A stretch of DNA of 64,000 nucleotides from Gonatopus flavifemur (GCA_018340375.1 JAFFJZ010000001.1:71292001-71356000), one strand, 5' to 3'. Shown: positions 12,491 to 24,650, counted from the stretch's first letter. Made by a program: numbers and translations. Notes: a model not told the origin generated them from the letters alone.

Positions 12491-12859
12491 GAAGTTTAAT
12501 ATACTTGATGCTTAAAATATGTGAAATAATAAGTATTCTAATAAATCTGTTACTGAAATATAACTTCCCTTTTATAACCACCAGAAATTACAATAATCTC
12601 ACAAAGTTCAAAGTTATGAACCAGACTGAAAATCTGGATTCAGTTTAAGGGAAATAATAACAGTTTGAAGAGAAATATCTAACATATAACTTACACTATT
12701 GACATATTTTCATTGGATGAGGTGTGAGAATGAGAACGATTTATAATTAAATAATCAATTTCTTCGAAATTAACATACTCCGGTATTACACAGGAAAAAG
12801 AAATATTAATCAATTTCTCAGTTTCTCTCGTTCACGATAGAATGTTATAATCTATGTCT

Positions 12860-13008
12860 GACTCCATTAGAGATCCGCCCGTTATAATCATTATATCACT
12901 AATGTACTTGAAAGGAGCTCTCAGGTGGATGTAATTTATACAGATTTTAGAAAGGCATTTGATACAGTTGACCATGAGATCCTTATTACTAACGTATCTT
13001 GTATTTAG
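12860..13008 (+). pseudogene. Non-LTR retrotransposon reverse-transcriptase fragment
   Basis: The plus-strand frame ending with TAG at 13006-13008 contains VDVIYTDFRKAFDTVDHEIL, the conserved reverse-transcriptase block with the first catalytic Asp (DFxKAFD) of LINE-type elements such as jockey, CR1 and I. Upstream residues (LERSSQ) also fit. Only about 45 residues remain. The YxDD block, endonuclease and 3' tail are absent. It is a 5'- and 3'-truncated relic, probably inactive for a long time. Confidence 0.75.
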
Positions 13009-13391
13009 ATTTCAGATTGATCAAATAGTTCACCAAAGGATATATTGCACAAAGTTGAGTAAAAATTTTCCGTGTGTAGACAGACACGGACAACGAATAA
13101 CGTCTTAGGCGGCGAGAAGGATAATCATAGTACTTCATCGGTATTCAAATTGAAAAATGCAATTCCATTCGTGCATTCACAAAGAAAAATACATTTATAC
13201 TCATTTCGTAGTTGAATCAGATGATTATTGTAAAATACAATTAATTTTATCATCAAAATTTGTTTTCTACTCTATGCACATGCGAAATAATTTTTATTGC
13301 TCAAAATTCACAGATTGGGATGATTTTTTCGTTCCAAATGTTCGGTGTGGTATTTGGAAATTCAAATCGATTTCGTTTCAATAAAAAAATA

Positions 13392-13804
13392 CACTGTAAG
13401 AAATAATATTGTGGAATGGAATTTTTCACCACGATTTGATGGACTTTTCCTTTATTTGTAGAAGATTCAACACCCCAAAAAACACAAGAATTCCTCAAAG
13501 TGGTGAGAAAACCCTCATTTTTGATGTTGTAGCAATTTGAATCGTTTATAAAAACAAAACGAAAATTCAAGCTCATAAAATTTGTTGAATCATTGTTATT
13601 CAACTTCTCGAATTGATTCCTTGAAGTTGAAAACATCAGAATGTGCTGCATGATTCTAAGTCTCAACTAGAATTCGATCTTAGTATTTTGTTTTTCGATT
13701 ATTAATTCGTTTCAATAAACGATTCAAACTTTAGCGACATCATTTTTGATGGAAAAACATTTCTTCAACACTATGAAGAAAAACTCCCCACATTTTTCAC
13801 AGTG
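13392..13804. mobile_element. CACTG-ended element with TA flanks, host of a nested insertion
   Basis: Both ends read CACTG inward (CACTGTAAGAAATAATATTG on the left; reverse complement of the right end CACTGTGAAAAATGTGGGGA). Both are flanked by TA, the target duplication typical of the Tc1/mariner superfamily. The left 130 bp are homologous, in inverted orientation, to the element at 61375-61605; both read NxGKVHQIVVKNS when translated, only because the DNA is similar. The middle is interrupted by a 217-bp element (13524-13740). Without it the element would be about 190 bp and non-coding. Confidence 0.75.
13524..13740. mobile_element. hAT-like miniature element with perfect 8-bp target duplication
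   Basis: The ends are inverted repeats (ATGTTGTAGCAATTTGAATC on the left; the right end in reverse complement is ATGTCGCTAAAGTTTGAATC). It is flanked by identical 8-bp words CATTTTTG at 13516-13523 and 13741-13748. An 8-bp duplication is the signature of hAT transposons. The element is 217 bp and non-autonomous. It is inserted in the CACTG element 13392-13804. A second copy lies at 14010-14214. Confidence 0.85.
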
Positions 13805-14009
13805 TATTATTGATTCTATCATTATTGACGAAATTTAAACATCGATTGCGAAGGTAGTAACAGTTGTTTGTGACATACTTTTTTACCCAAGGTACATGAA
13901 TCGAGATATTTGAGTTTCAGTTCACCACTATCGAGTAATTTCACAGAAAAAATTGTTTGACGTCAAACCATCGGCATTCCCTTAACTTATTAGAAGCTTG
14001 TTTTTTTCC

Positions 14010-14214
14010 ATGTTACCGAAGTTTGAATGGTTTATTGAAACAAATTAGTAATTGAATAACGAAATCCTCGACTGTTGGAGACCCAAAATTTTGCAATACT
14101 TTTTCCAAGCGATTTTTTCAGTTCATTGAAAAAATCAAATAACGATCATTCATTAGATTTTGTGGGTTTGAATTTTCATTCCGTTTCTATGAACGATTCA
14201 AACTCCGGCAACAT
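14010..14214. mobile_element. Second copy of the hAT-like miniature element
   Basis: Left end ATGTTACCGAAGTTTGAATG and right end (reverse complement) ATGTTGCCGGAGTTTGAATC match the element at 13524-13740. Flanking 8-mers TTTTTTCC and GTTTTTCC differ at one position, consistent with an aged hAT target duplication. The interior of about 165 bp is related to the first copy in inverted orientation. Non-coding. Confidence 0.8.
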
Positions 14215-16869
14215 GTTTTTCCTTCGTGTGGTGAGAGATTTTAACTGTATCATGAAGTGAAGTTATTCTCTTTCGGGTTCAACATTCATATTCTTTATTC
14301 ATCGCAGGTAAATTATTTTGACCAAGGAATTGTGAATCACAATTCTTCGCAACCACAATAAATTGACAGAATATTTTGTTATGAATTCCTTTCCATCAAG
14401 GGCACCTGTGATGAGAAATTTCATTGAATGGCGTATTTGCATTTAGAGAAGAAAATGTTATATCGATCCGATTCAATATTCTCTTGTTTGAGGAAAATTT
14501 TCTTCAAACAGAGAACAGGAGGATATCGATCATTGTCCAATACTTGATGAGGTTTCCATTGAAAGAGTTTATTCTCAAGTTTCACATTCAATGAGATTCA
14601 TCAAGACTCAATGAATATTTTCAACCAAGAACAAAATAGTAATATTTCACGCACCTTTGTAACCACATGAAATAACCCTAGAAGCAATTTTCCGCATCTC
14701 GTAGAATCTTTGATATGTAAGATAGGTAGAGAAATCTGATAAAACTGTGAGACTGTTCGACTGTTCTACGTATAGACATTACGCTTATCAATTCACCACA
14801 AAAATCCGAAAAAAGAATTGATCTTTGTTTAGAAGAAGAATGATAGTGTAATTTTTGAAAATCGAAAAATGGAAATTCCTAAATATCAGTTTGACGTAAT
14901 TCAATTGAACTGGGGGAAGTTTTTTAAAATAGACGTTAGACTTTGTAACCCACAGTAGAAATATTTTTGTCTCGAATCAATGGAATAAGTTCCATTCCTG
15001 TAATTTTTTTTTGTATACATAGAAACGATAACGATGTGACATCATAATCATTGTTTTTTCCAAGCATCTAGCTCTGATATCAAGATGCCAATGATGCTTC
15101 ATATGTTGATTCAAAATATTTCAAGTTCACTTTAAACATGAATAACAGGAGGACTATTCTTAGAATCACGAATTTCCCCACTCGTATTTTCGATTGGCGT
15201 GAAAAATATACAACGTGAAGGAGAAAAGTAATAGTTCATTTAATGAGAGTATGAATTTGAATACTTATTCAATGATTCATGTAATCGGAAATCAAATCCC
15301 ATTCAAGTTCATTCACTTGGAACGGATCTTGCATTGAAAGGAACTGGACAACGCTGGTAGAAGTCATATACGCGTTATATGTGGACACATAATATGGACA
15401 AACAATACAAACTTTTTCTGATTCATTGTTCGAAGGGATTTATATTGAACGACCATGCATTAAAATATAAGGCTCCTGGCGTTTTTTCGAAGATACCGAT
15501 TGGGGCGAAAAGATTTCATTCAAAATGAAAGGATTCCTTCATTTTGTAATGGAGAGATTGAGATATTGTTTCGTGTGATCAAACTGTAAGAAATATCCAC
15601 TAACATAGGAAAATTCCCAATCCTCGTACACGTATATGAATTTTCCTAATCAATCGATTATAATGAAACTCATACTATCCCGAGGAGAAAATGAAACTGA
15701 AATTAGTAGCCAAAAGCTAGCGACCGATTGCTGAGGTTTTGGTTGAAACTGTGTTCCCATGTTTCTGATGTCAAAAATCGATTCAGTAGCTCTCAATTAT
15801 GTGTTTTGGCTGCTTGAATCCTTGATAGAATGTTTTTATGAAATATTACATGACTCGGCCGCTCACTTTTAGCTTCATGTGTAGAAAATAATTCTTGGCG
15901 ACAGTTAGGATCATATTAGGAAGAAAAGATGTTTCCTCAACATTGGAAACAGAAGAAAACATAAAGCTAACTATTACCAAGGTATTCAACGTTTGGATCA
16001 TCAAAAAAGAATCAGATACCTGAATTTGATTCTTTGCTTTTAAATTCACTCCTGCACTTATTCACGTAATACACAACTTTTGATTGTTTCAAGTTTGAAA
16101 TCTCAATCCAGACGTTTTGCGGTGATAGTCAGATAGGTAATTATTCAATCGCTAAATTTGCTTGAATAACATAAGGATCAAATAAAAAGACTCATTATGA
16201 ACTCCGATATTTTTGAGAAAACAAGGATTCCGTTATAATTATACAGTTACATCTCGAGAAGACCTTTCAAGAGCGTCTATTATACAATAATGTTTGCTAT
16301 CGGATGATGAAATTCTATTATCTAATAGCAGATATTGTATCGTCTTAGAAATGTTATTCCGCAAAATGTGTCTACTATGAGATGGGAGGATTGTGAATTT
16401 GCTCATCATAGATTGAGGTATCGCAGTGAAAGATAAAACCATCGACGAACTCCCCCGAAATTTGCTATAAAGTCAAACTAACTGGGTCTCTGAGAAATCA
16501 TAAGATTTCTCAAGGAAAAGATGAACTTTGTAAACATTTAGAAACAAATTTTTGAGATAATAATATTGGGAAAGTCTTTAAATTCCCAAATAGTCTATGA
16601 AGAATCAAGAATCCGATGAGATGTAAGAATGGTAATCCTTTGCTGGCTTTATTTTACAGATCGCAGAGACTATGAAAATCGATATGTACGGAAGAAAAAA
16701 ATATCGGGAATATATTCGAAAAATTGGAACTCCTGAGTCTAGGGCTTATTATTTGAGATGGATCAATTCTTCCTCAACATAATCGTCGATCACACACGGT
16801 AAATAAATTGAATGCATTGAATTATACAATTTTGCAACATACACTGTTGAAAATTTCAGCATGAATTTT
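14215..16869. other. Intergenic, no gene seen
   Basis: AT-rich. No coding frame above background, no RNA gene, and no repeat with clear ends. Confidence 0.45.
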
Positions 16870-17055
16870 AATGTAAATCTACTGGGAGTTTTTTTCAAGT
16901 ACGTAACTGAAAATTCATGTACAGGTTCCACAAATTTCAAGTCTACATACATTAAATTTGATGTACATGGATTTGAAATTTAATGTATGAATACATGAAA
17001 TTTGTATATGAATTTTCATTCGCGTTCCAGAAAAAAACTTCCAGTAAATTTTCTT
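16870..17055. repeat. Fold-back element with TACTGGAAGTTTTTTTC arms
   Basis: The left arm (CTACTGGGAGTTTTTTTCAA, then CATGAATTT-like words) is mirrored by the right arm ending TTGAAAAAAACTTCCAGTAA-like sequence at about 17030-17050. The centre at 16925-17000 is a stack of AAATTTAATGTA palindromes. Both strands translate to similar peptides because of the symmetry, not because of coding. A single related arm is seen near 24440-24560. Confidence 0.6.
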
Positions 17056-17400
17056 TGAAACTCATTAAGGACCTAAAAATTAAGGACCTTCAAGCGGCAG
17101 ACTTCTTTTATAAAATATGTAAAAATTACAAATTTCAAATATGTGATAATAAAATACATGTATGGGATTGCGCACTGTGAATGCAAATTCTCATTCCATA
17201 TTGCTTCTAAAATATAGGAAGCCAAATTTTCTGAATTAATAACCTTCAATCGTAAGAATTTTCCATCGATCCCATAATGTTTCAGAACCACTATGAAATT
17301 GAAATCCTCAATCCCAAGCATGTATTTTATCATCGTATTCATAAAATCTTTATTTCTCACGTGGTTCACAAAAATATTTCGCGCAAAATTTCGTACCCTT

Positions 17401-17508
17401 CCCCAACAGAACCTGAGATTTGTGTATGTCCAGAAAACGTCCAAATACGTTTCTCAGACGTTCTTCGGAGGTTTCCTGGACGTACACAAATTTTAGGTTC
17501 TGTTGGGG
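17401..17508. repeat. 108-bp palindromic element with CCCCAACAGAACCT ends
   Basis: The left half begins CCCCAACAGAACCTGAGATT and the right half is its near-perfect reverse complement ending AGGTTCTGTTGGGG. The stem of about 45 bp encloses a short loop near 17445-17465. The ends are sharp and there are no frames of interest. Confidence 0.8.
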
Positions 17509-19712
17509 TTCGGTGTCGTTCGAGCACTCTCAACGACAAGACTCGTAGAGTGTAACCTAATGCGATTGAGAATAATAATTTCAAAATTTATAATCACAAA
17601 AAGATTATAATTATTCAATTTATTCACTCAATTTCAAACATTATTGACGGTTATGTTATTTTCTCAAATTCAAGAAATTTTTAACAGTGTACTCTGCACT
17701 GTTCAAACTCATCCCCAATGGATATCAGCATTTTTTTTCAAACCTTCGGATTATTGTTTGAGGAATTAAACGTCGAACATGAATAATATGACTTGGGATA
17801 ATGGGAATCTATCATAAATGCTTCATACGACTTTTATTTGTTATACAAAATGTTTTTCATTCCTAAATCCTCCTAAATTAAAAAAATGTCATCGTATCAA
17901 TTCTGAATATTCTATAGAATGTGAAAATTAAAAACAACTATAGATTTTCCGATATAATTCGAATACAAAAATCAAAACCATTAAAAACTGTCACAACATC
18001 GACCTAACTGAGGATGTTTACAGTGCATTATAAAAAAGATCAACATTGCATCTTTCACTTCAAATATTCCAAACTTTCACTGAATCGAATCATATCCCAA
18101 TTTACAATAAATCCAAAGACAAACTCATATCACATTTGAAAAACGCCGTGTTCCACTATTTCTAAAATAATGGCGTTACAATTGTATTTAGAAATAGTTT
18201 GAATAATCACTTTCCGAATCAACGTGATATTGATACATTCTAGACCGCGAAACTCTTGAATCTCATCAACTCCATCAAAGTCAATTAAATCGTCAGTACG
18301 TCTTCACCAATTAACGTTGAAAAAAGTGTCCGAGGAAATTACTATTCGATTAGAATGAACATTTCTCTTCGATCACTATAAATCGAAAAGATTCAAATGG
18401 GAAAAAAAACAATTGGTCCGAAATGAATCTTTCTTGCGTACTGCATTGAGGAATGATTCACCATAACAAAACAAAAATAGGGAATCCTCGGAAGGGGAAG
18501 ATTATTCAATTGGAGTGTTTTTCCTTCTCAGAAGGAAACGATTTAGATTGTCTCGAACGTTGTACCAGGAAACTTTCAGATCTGTACTCCACTTTGTCGC
18601 GCTTGTGACTGGAGGAACAAAAAACGAGAAAGAAGAAATCATATACTTCTCGTGATACAGGTTCTGGAAGTTCCCAGGTTACACCTCCAACCACTTGGTG
18701 ACGCGTCTCGACGACACCGGGTATTCTAATGACGTAGATACCCACGCGGTTCAAGCGATACTCTACACCACTGCTATTTACTTATGCGACGCATGTTTCT
18801 AAAATTGTCCTAAATGTGACAGAACGTGATTTTTACTTTTCTTTTTTATTTTGCCAATTTCGTTCATCGAAGTGGACAAGACAAGGAAGAATGATGCCTT
18901 GTAAGGATAATCACATGCGATAATATTCCGAGAGATATTCGAATACCGAAAAAAAACGTAGTCTTAAAATATACGTTTTTCTAAATATAGAAATAATGAA
19001 AGAATGTCCAATCGAGTTATCAAATTCATCACAGGAATGAGATAATAGCAGGAAGCTCAATTTTAAATCATAAAAAACTGGCGTGCTTTCGATGAGGGTG
19101 TGAAAATATATCAGAATATATGTAGTACAATAGTTGCATAATCTATTCGTGAGGAGGGCTTGAATTGTAAAAATGTTGAAATGGAAATCATGAATTTTCT
19201 GGATTATGTTTCACAATTTGATCATGAATTTGGAAACTTATGAAAATTTAGAGATTCTGATTATCCCGAATACCCTCAGGCTAATAATTCTTTCTCATAA
19301 ACAGTTATCCGTATGCATATGAGATTATGAATATGATGACGTATGTTCAAACGCATTCATTATACAATCCACACTTGTTAAGGAAAAACCATGATAATCT
19401 AAGTACTTTCTCACTCTTATTGAAACGCTGAGTAGTAACAATGTATTTTTTAATTGCATTCGTAAATCATTCATCATTTTTTCTTGTTTTTGTTAACTTT
19501 CCTTACCCGGAAAAACCTCATACGTAATTATGCCATGTAAGAGAATCATTTCAAGGAAAGAATATTCTCATAATTATTTATCGAGTATGCAAAAATCAAA
19601 AATTTCAATATTGCAAAGTTTGCCACTTGTATACTACTTCGTTATATCGAGTTCTTATTGTACACATTATTATTATTATCTTTGCTTCGATTCACAATAA
19701 CTTCTCTAACAC
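17509..19712. other. Intergenic, no gene seen
   Basis: Mostly AT-rich. A modest GC rise at 18500-18780 carries an 82-residue minus-strand frame (18506-18754) that I do not recognise. It could be chance. Nothing else is supported. Confidence 0.4.
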
Positions 19713-19772
19713 AAATCACTCTAGTAATTCTCCAGGCTATTGCGAGGTCTGATGGATCACTAGAGTGATTTC
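19713..19772. repeat. Short CTAGAG-family miniature element, copy a
   Basis: The left end AAATCACTCTAGTAATTCTC is mirrored by CACTAGAGTGATTTC at the right. The family has the consensus end ATCACTCTAGTCATTCTCTAG and a GC-rich centre with AAGGCCT/GAGGCC words. Other copies are at 21873, 24651 (diverged), 27554 and 28897. About 60 bp, non-coding. Confidence 0.7.
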
Positions 19773-19993
19773 TGATACGGTTATTTCAATTTTATGAACA
19801 TGTTTAATGTGAGCTGCCCTGGTAAATGGAAAAATTAGAAATCGATTGGAATAGTCTAAAACCGCATTGAAAACGATTCAATGGTTGTTTCTATCTCCTT
19901 CTATGCGATTTTTCACCCTGATTTTTTATTTCTATGTTTCCTTTATCCAGGGGCATTTGTAAATAATGCCAGTACTACCACAATCATGTAAGA

Positions 19994-20100
19994 CATTCTT
20001 AAATTTTTTCAAAATATATAATTCAATGAAGTTTATATATAAGTTATACATAATTATGTATGAATTATAGATAAGTTCGAAAATTTCTCCACTCGGATCT
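19994..20100. repeat. Short AT-rich miniature element with CCRAGTGGAAAAATTT ends, copy 1
   Basis: The right end in reverse complement reads ATCCGAGTGGAGAAATTTTC. The body is AT-rich with TTATATATAAGTTATACATA words. At least five similar copies occur (24914, 27400, 27481, 27772 and 63650 regions). The left limit is approximate. Confidence 0.6.
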
Positions 20101-20505
20101 GTTTTCATGTTCTTCATCGCGCAACTATTGAAGAGTGCACAACAAATTTGAACTGATTTGAGGAAATCTACTGTTCCGTGAAAAAAGTTTTCGTTCATTA
20201 TATAGTCAAATTAGTCAGAATATTCATCAGAAAACTGTTTATCGATTTAAAAAGTGACGCAAAGGAACCCTATTTCGGATCAGTATCTTAAGCATCCGGC
20301 CACCTCATACTGTTGTTTATGATTTATCTGGATCCTGGTTGAATGAACTGAAGTTACTGCACACGCAGAGGAAAATTCTTGTTGAAATAGCCATTTTTTT
20401 CGAATGTGCTTTTTGTTACAACAAAATTTGTAGCAATCTATATATCTACAATGCCGAATTGCTGGATCAGCAAGCACTTGCTAAAAGAGCAAGATTGTTG
20501 CTGAT

Positions 20506-21651
20506 TCAGCAGAAGGATTCTTTAATGGGAGTACAAATTAATTCGGTTCGTTTTTTTACAGTTAAAGATGCGTTTATCTCAGAAGAAAATGAATCATCAA
20601 ATTGATCAAAGTATTGTCCATCGCTGGCTATCACTTTTTCCCATATTTCGGGTAATTTTCGAATTCCGTTACGGAAAAACGTCTCGTCTTTCGAGGCGAT
20701 CCAAGTTAGGAGCCAATTTTTGATTTCTTCGAACAAAGTGAACCGGTGGCCTGCCAAATCGTGCTGCATCTGTCGGAATAACCAGTAATCGGAAGGAGCA
20801 ATGTCCGGCGAGTACGGCGGATGCGGTACAATATCCCACTTCAACGTTTCCAGATAATTTTTCACTACTTTTGCGATATAAGGCCGAGCGTTATCGTGTA
20901 AAAGAATAACTTTGTCATGTTTTTCCTTGTATTCCGGACGTTTTTCTCGTAACGCACGACTCAAACGAATCAATTGTAGCCTATACCGATCACCCGTAAT
21001 AGAATCACCAGGTTCTAGCAACTCATAGTATATAACAACCTTTTGGTCCCACCAGATACATAGCATGATCTTTGAACCATGAATATTCCTCTTTGGTGTC
21101 GATGTTGAGGTCGATGACAACGATTGACCGGGCATAGCATAGTATTTTCTTTTCTCGGGGTTATCGTAGAATATCCATTTCTCATCTCCTGTCACAATCC
21201 GATGTAAGAAACCCTTTCTTCGTTGTCTTTGAATCAGCTGCTCGCAAGTGAAAAATCGCCGTTCAATGTCTCTAGGCTTTAAGTCATAAGGCACCCAATT
21301 GCCTTGCTTTTGAATCATGCCCATGGATTGTAATCGTACGGAAACTGCTTGTTGCGTAACTCCCAATGATTCCGCAAGCTCCTGTTGCGTTTGACTCGGA
21401 TCTCCGTCGAGTAAAGCCTCCAATTCCTCGTTTTCGAATTTTTCTGGTTGTCCTGAGCGAGGCTTGTCTTCGACACTGAAATCGCCATTCTTGAAACGTC
21501 GAAACCATTTCCTACAGGATTCATCAGTTCAAGCATTGTCACATTAAACTTCCACAAGCATTCCATGGGCTTCAGCTGCACTTTTTTTCCAATTAAAACA
21601 GAAGACTAGCACCTCCCGCGAATGCTGCTCAGTTAAAACGAAATTTGACAT
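20506..21651 (-). pseudogene. Mariner transposase (DD34D) with two premature stops
   Basis: The reading starts at ATG 21651-21649 with MSNFVLTEQHSREVLVFCFN, the usual mariner N terminus, and stays in one frame for 381 codons. Codon 36 is TAA (21546-21544) and codon 41 is TGA (21531-21529). There are no frameshifts. After them the helix-turn-helix region (QQELAESLGVTQQAVSVRLQ) and the catalytic core are intact. The catalytic acids are Asp156 (TGDEKWIFYDN), Asp253 (LLHDNARPY) and Asp288 (SPDIAPSDYWLF), with 34 residues between the last two, the mariner DD34D spacing. The frame has no stop inside the element. It runs through the left terminal repeat and ends at 20506 in flanking DNA. The two nonsense codons should abolish full-length enzyme, although a truncated product from an internal start cannot be excluded. 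Confidence 0.92.
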
Positions 21652-21823
21652 ACTTCACTGAGTAAAAATCGGGATTCTAGAAGGAACTCGGAGTGATATC
21701 AACTGAATATTATTCACAGGTGTTTAATCTCTCTGAAACAATTGAAATCGGTTGTGACTATGAAACATTCATGAGAGCGAGAGTCATCTTTTCAAACCGG
21801 ACCGAACTAATTTGTACTCCCAA
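20525..21823 (-). mobile_element. Mariner transposon, 1299 bp, with TIRs and TA target duplication
   Basis: The terminal inverted repeats begin TGGGAGTACAAATTAATTCG (left, from 20526) and TGGGAGTACAAATTAGTTCG (right, reverse complement from 21822), followed by GGTYCG. TA dinucleotides at 20523-20524 and 21824-21825 form the target duplication. Total length of 1.3 kb and a single transposase frame on the minus strand fit the mariner family. The element is almost full length but its transposase carries two nonsense codons. It sits inside an older miniature element, so it is the younger of the two. Confidence 0.95.
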
Positions 21824-21872
21824 TATATCACCAAATCAAACTTTGTTCTTTCAGTGAATTTTACTCTAGCAG

Positions 21873-21984
21873 AAATTACTCTAGTCATTCTCTAGGTTAT
21901 TACGAGAGTTTACGAGCCTTAGAAAGTCCCTCACAAGGGCCTGATAAGGCCTTGCGAGGCATAGAGAATGACTAGAATGATTTC
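21873..21984. repeat. CTAGAG-family miniature element, copy b
   Basis: The ends AAATTACTCTAGTCATTCTC and, in reverse complement, AAATCATTCTAGTCATTCTC are inverted repeats. The centre has GGCCTGATAAGGCCTTGCGAGG. It is 112 bp and lies only 16 bp from the mariner host element. Confidence 0.75.
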
Positions 21985-22180
21985 TATCGGGGTAGATATT
22001 CATCTAAAAACTTTTGTTCATTCAATACAAAAGTGTACTGTGCTAAAACATAAAATGGTCGAATCTCGGAGAGTGGTGAGAAGTGGACTCATTGCACTTC
22101 TGGAACTCAAGTTTCGATGTAGATATCAATTTTACCTGCGATAATTGTTTCATAGTTCCAATACTATAGAAATGTGTTAT

Positions 22181-22250
22181 CTACCATGATTTCCTGAGTC
22201 GATCGAATAAAGAAAAATCGCATGGAACCAGATCAGGAGTTTTTCGGATT
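22181..22250 (-). pseudogene. Small mariner-transposase remnant
   Basis: On the minus strand a short stretch translates as TPDLVPCDFSLFDRLRKSW. It resembles the third catalytic block of mariner transposases (SPDLAPCDFxLFxRLK), including the catalytic Asp. Only about 20 residues match; the frame upstream is unrelated. With so little sequence the call is tentative. Confidence 0.45.
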
Positions 22251-24650
22251 GCATTTATGTTGATGTCAGCCGATGCATTATGAGATGGTGATCCAGCAGC
22301 AACACGTTTCAATATAATAAAAAAATCGACAGGATAAACAATGCTGCGTAAACAAAATATTGTAACTATCACAAATACAAAGCGATCAAGCTGACGGTTG
22401 GAGCAAACGTTTTTTTTAGAGCAAGGGAATGTTTTCCTTATTACACTCAGCGAAATATGTAGGGATGGCAACTATGTGAGGAAACAATTATTCAATGATA
22501 ATGACTCCAACTCTTCATATAGTAAATACAAGTATATACATAGTTTTCGTTACTATGAATAAGTTGCCCTAACTGTTTAAGTGGTTGTGGATACTGAATT
22601 TGAATAGTTGTTCCCAAATAGTTGACGTGACTATTTAAATTTCTCTCAGTGTAAAAACTGTATTACGTTATACTTTGGAAACTGTGTTTTTGTATCAAAT
22701 TCACATCGTTCCGAAATGGAAGAAAAAACCTATCCTAGGAATATCAAGTTTTCGGAAAAATTCAGTTTGTTCCCTTTCTTCAACACTTCAACGCCTCTGA
22801 GGCTCCCAATGCCGAATGAAATTGAGACGTTGAATATGAGAAATTGTGAAAATCAGTGAAATTTCGCTGATTATCGTGCCATGTCTGCTGCTACACTGTA
22901 AAAACTTCACAACAATTACTAATATCCCGAGTGGAAAAATGTGCTTACAGCATGATCAAATCAATTCCTCAGTGGAATTCCACTGATTCTCAATATTTTT
23001 TAAAGATTCGAATTTATAGAATTAGCGTACCTAACAAACAAGCTTCAAATGCTACCATGTTCTCTCGTGTTGGTGACATATCGATCAAAAAAATATAAAA
23101 TATGTATACAACATCAATGACCACACCCGTTTTTTCCCAGAATCTGCATACACCAATTCCATTATCATATGAATTCATTGAATTAATCATATAAGAAGTA
23201 AATGGTGGAATTTCTGATTATTGGCTCTGATTGGGAGTGTAAGAAATATGGAAACATACTGCAAATGTGGAATAATCAATACACATTTATCTTTTTTATA
23301 GGATTGAAAATTTACATATCAAATGATTTTATACTTTTCTCATTGTTTCCGATCAAGGGAAGTGTCAAAATATTCAGTCTCAGGACAATAATATTTGAGT
23401 AAAAAGGAAAAAAAAGATATCGTGTCCAGTCTGAATTTTTGACATATTTTTTTTGCGTTAGAATGTTTTAAGCTGAGATGATGCTAGGAGTGAGAGTAAC
23501 TTCCTCTTAACATGCGAATGAGATCGAGGAATTTGAGATGGACTCATTTTATCCTTATACCGTTGGAAATCCCAATATGTAACAAGCACGAGACCGAACA
23601 TAAAACGTGCCAGGAGAAGAAGGTTTTACCCACCACATGTCCTTTTTTTTCAGGGAGAGCCTTGTGTTATTCTTTTTTGATCCTAACCAAGAAAAATCAC
23701 TCGATTAAGAACACAGGAATTGTTAAGAAATCTAAGATGATGGGAAATTATTTTGGAAGTCCCTTCGTAGCAAATTGAATTAGTTTGAAAAGAAAAGACA
23801 AAATCATAAACGAATTTTGACAACGCGTGAACTTTGATTCAATTGAAAAGTGCTGGAAATTTTCTGAAAAGGATGAGACAAAGATGTTGAACGAATAAAA
23901 TAAATACAAATTACTGTGAATTAAATGTCGAAATTTCTAGATCACTGGTTTGATTAACTCCCCGAATCTAAACCATGTTCTCCAGAATCTCAAACATGAT
24001 ATGTATGTAAATGATAAAAAAATCATGGAATACGTTTTCGAAGCATTACATAAACTCTCAATTTCATGCGTTTCACGTATGTGAAGCGGCATTATACAGA
24101 AATTAAAGGTTATTCACCGTTTATCACAAGAGACTAGAATCTAAATTCACATAGATATCGTTGTTGGATTTCAGCATCTTGTGCTCACGGGGGATTCACA
24201 CGCACAAGTGCGTCAGAGTTATGCATTCACTTTATCCCAGTTAACCCATGTGCGTCATATATGGATAAGGAAATTTTGGATTTACGTACACAAGAAGAAA
24301 GTTCTTCATGGCCGTGGTTGGTTGAAATTTCCACACCCGCGTATAGCCGCTAATTCATTCGGCAACCTTAATTGAATTTCAGTTGATCTAACGAAAAGTT
24401 TTGTAATAGAAAAGTTCTTAGAAATAATGAAATTTCATATACCAGATTTGGAAGTTTTTTTCATGTACATTTGTACATTGAATTTGTACATCTGATTGTC
24501 GATTGCATTGTCAATCAATGTAGTGAAGTTGGCTTCGTATACAGTTATTAAATTTAATGCATGAATTTACACGAATAGTCATGGAATTCACAAACATTTC
24601 TGACCGTATGAATTTCCCCAAAAACAGAAGCAAGAATGATTATCCGGCAA
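22251..24650. other. Intergenic, no gene seen
   Basis: AT-rich, with lone CACTG-type ends near 22645-22660 and 22894-22910 whose partners I could not find. A one-armed relative of the 16870 fold-back lies at about 24440-24560. No supported gene. Confidence 0.4.

Larger units (their letters stand above)
20364..21856. repeat. 214-bp-class fold-back element split by a mariner
   Basis: Two pieces, 20364-20522 and 21826-21856, join across the mariner at a single TA. In reverse complement they match the uninterrupted element at 57207-57420 along its whole length. The match includes CGCAGAGGAAAATTCTTGTT at one end, the CACTGAAAGAACAAAG / CGCTGAGAGAAAAAAG end at the other, and the shared internal GCTTGCTGATCCAGC. 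The ends are inverted repeats of the CACTGAGAGAAA class. The mariner inserted at a TA present once in the uninterrupted copy. Confidence 0.85.

Noticed and set aside
13301..13666. 121-residue minus-strand frame sharing NKGKVHQIVVKNS with one at 61471-61686
   Set aside because: The shared peptide comes from two homologous non-coding miniature elements; neither frame has a transposase or other domain.
18506..18754. 82-residue minus-strand frame in a slightly GC-richer patch
   Set aside because: No recognisable motif, no good splice sites placed consistently, and no conserved pattern. Kept only as a remark in the intergenic entry.
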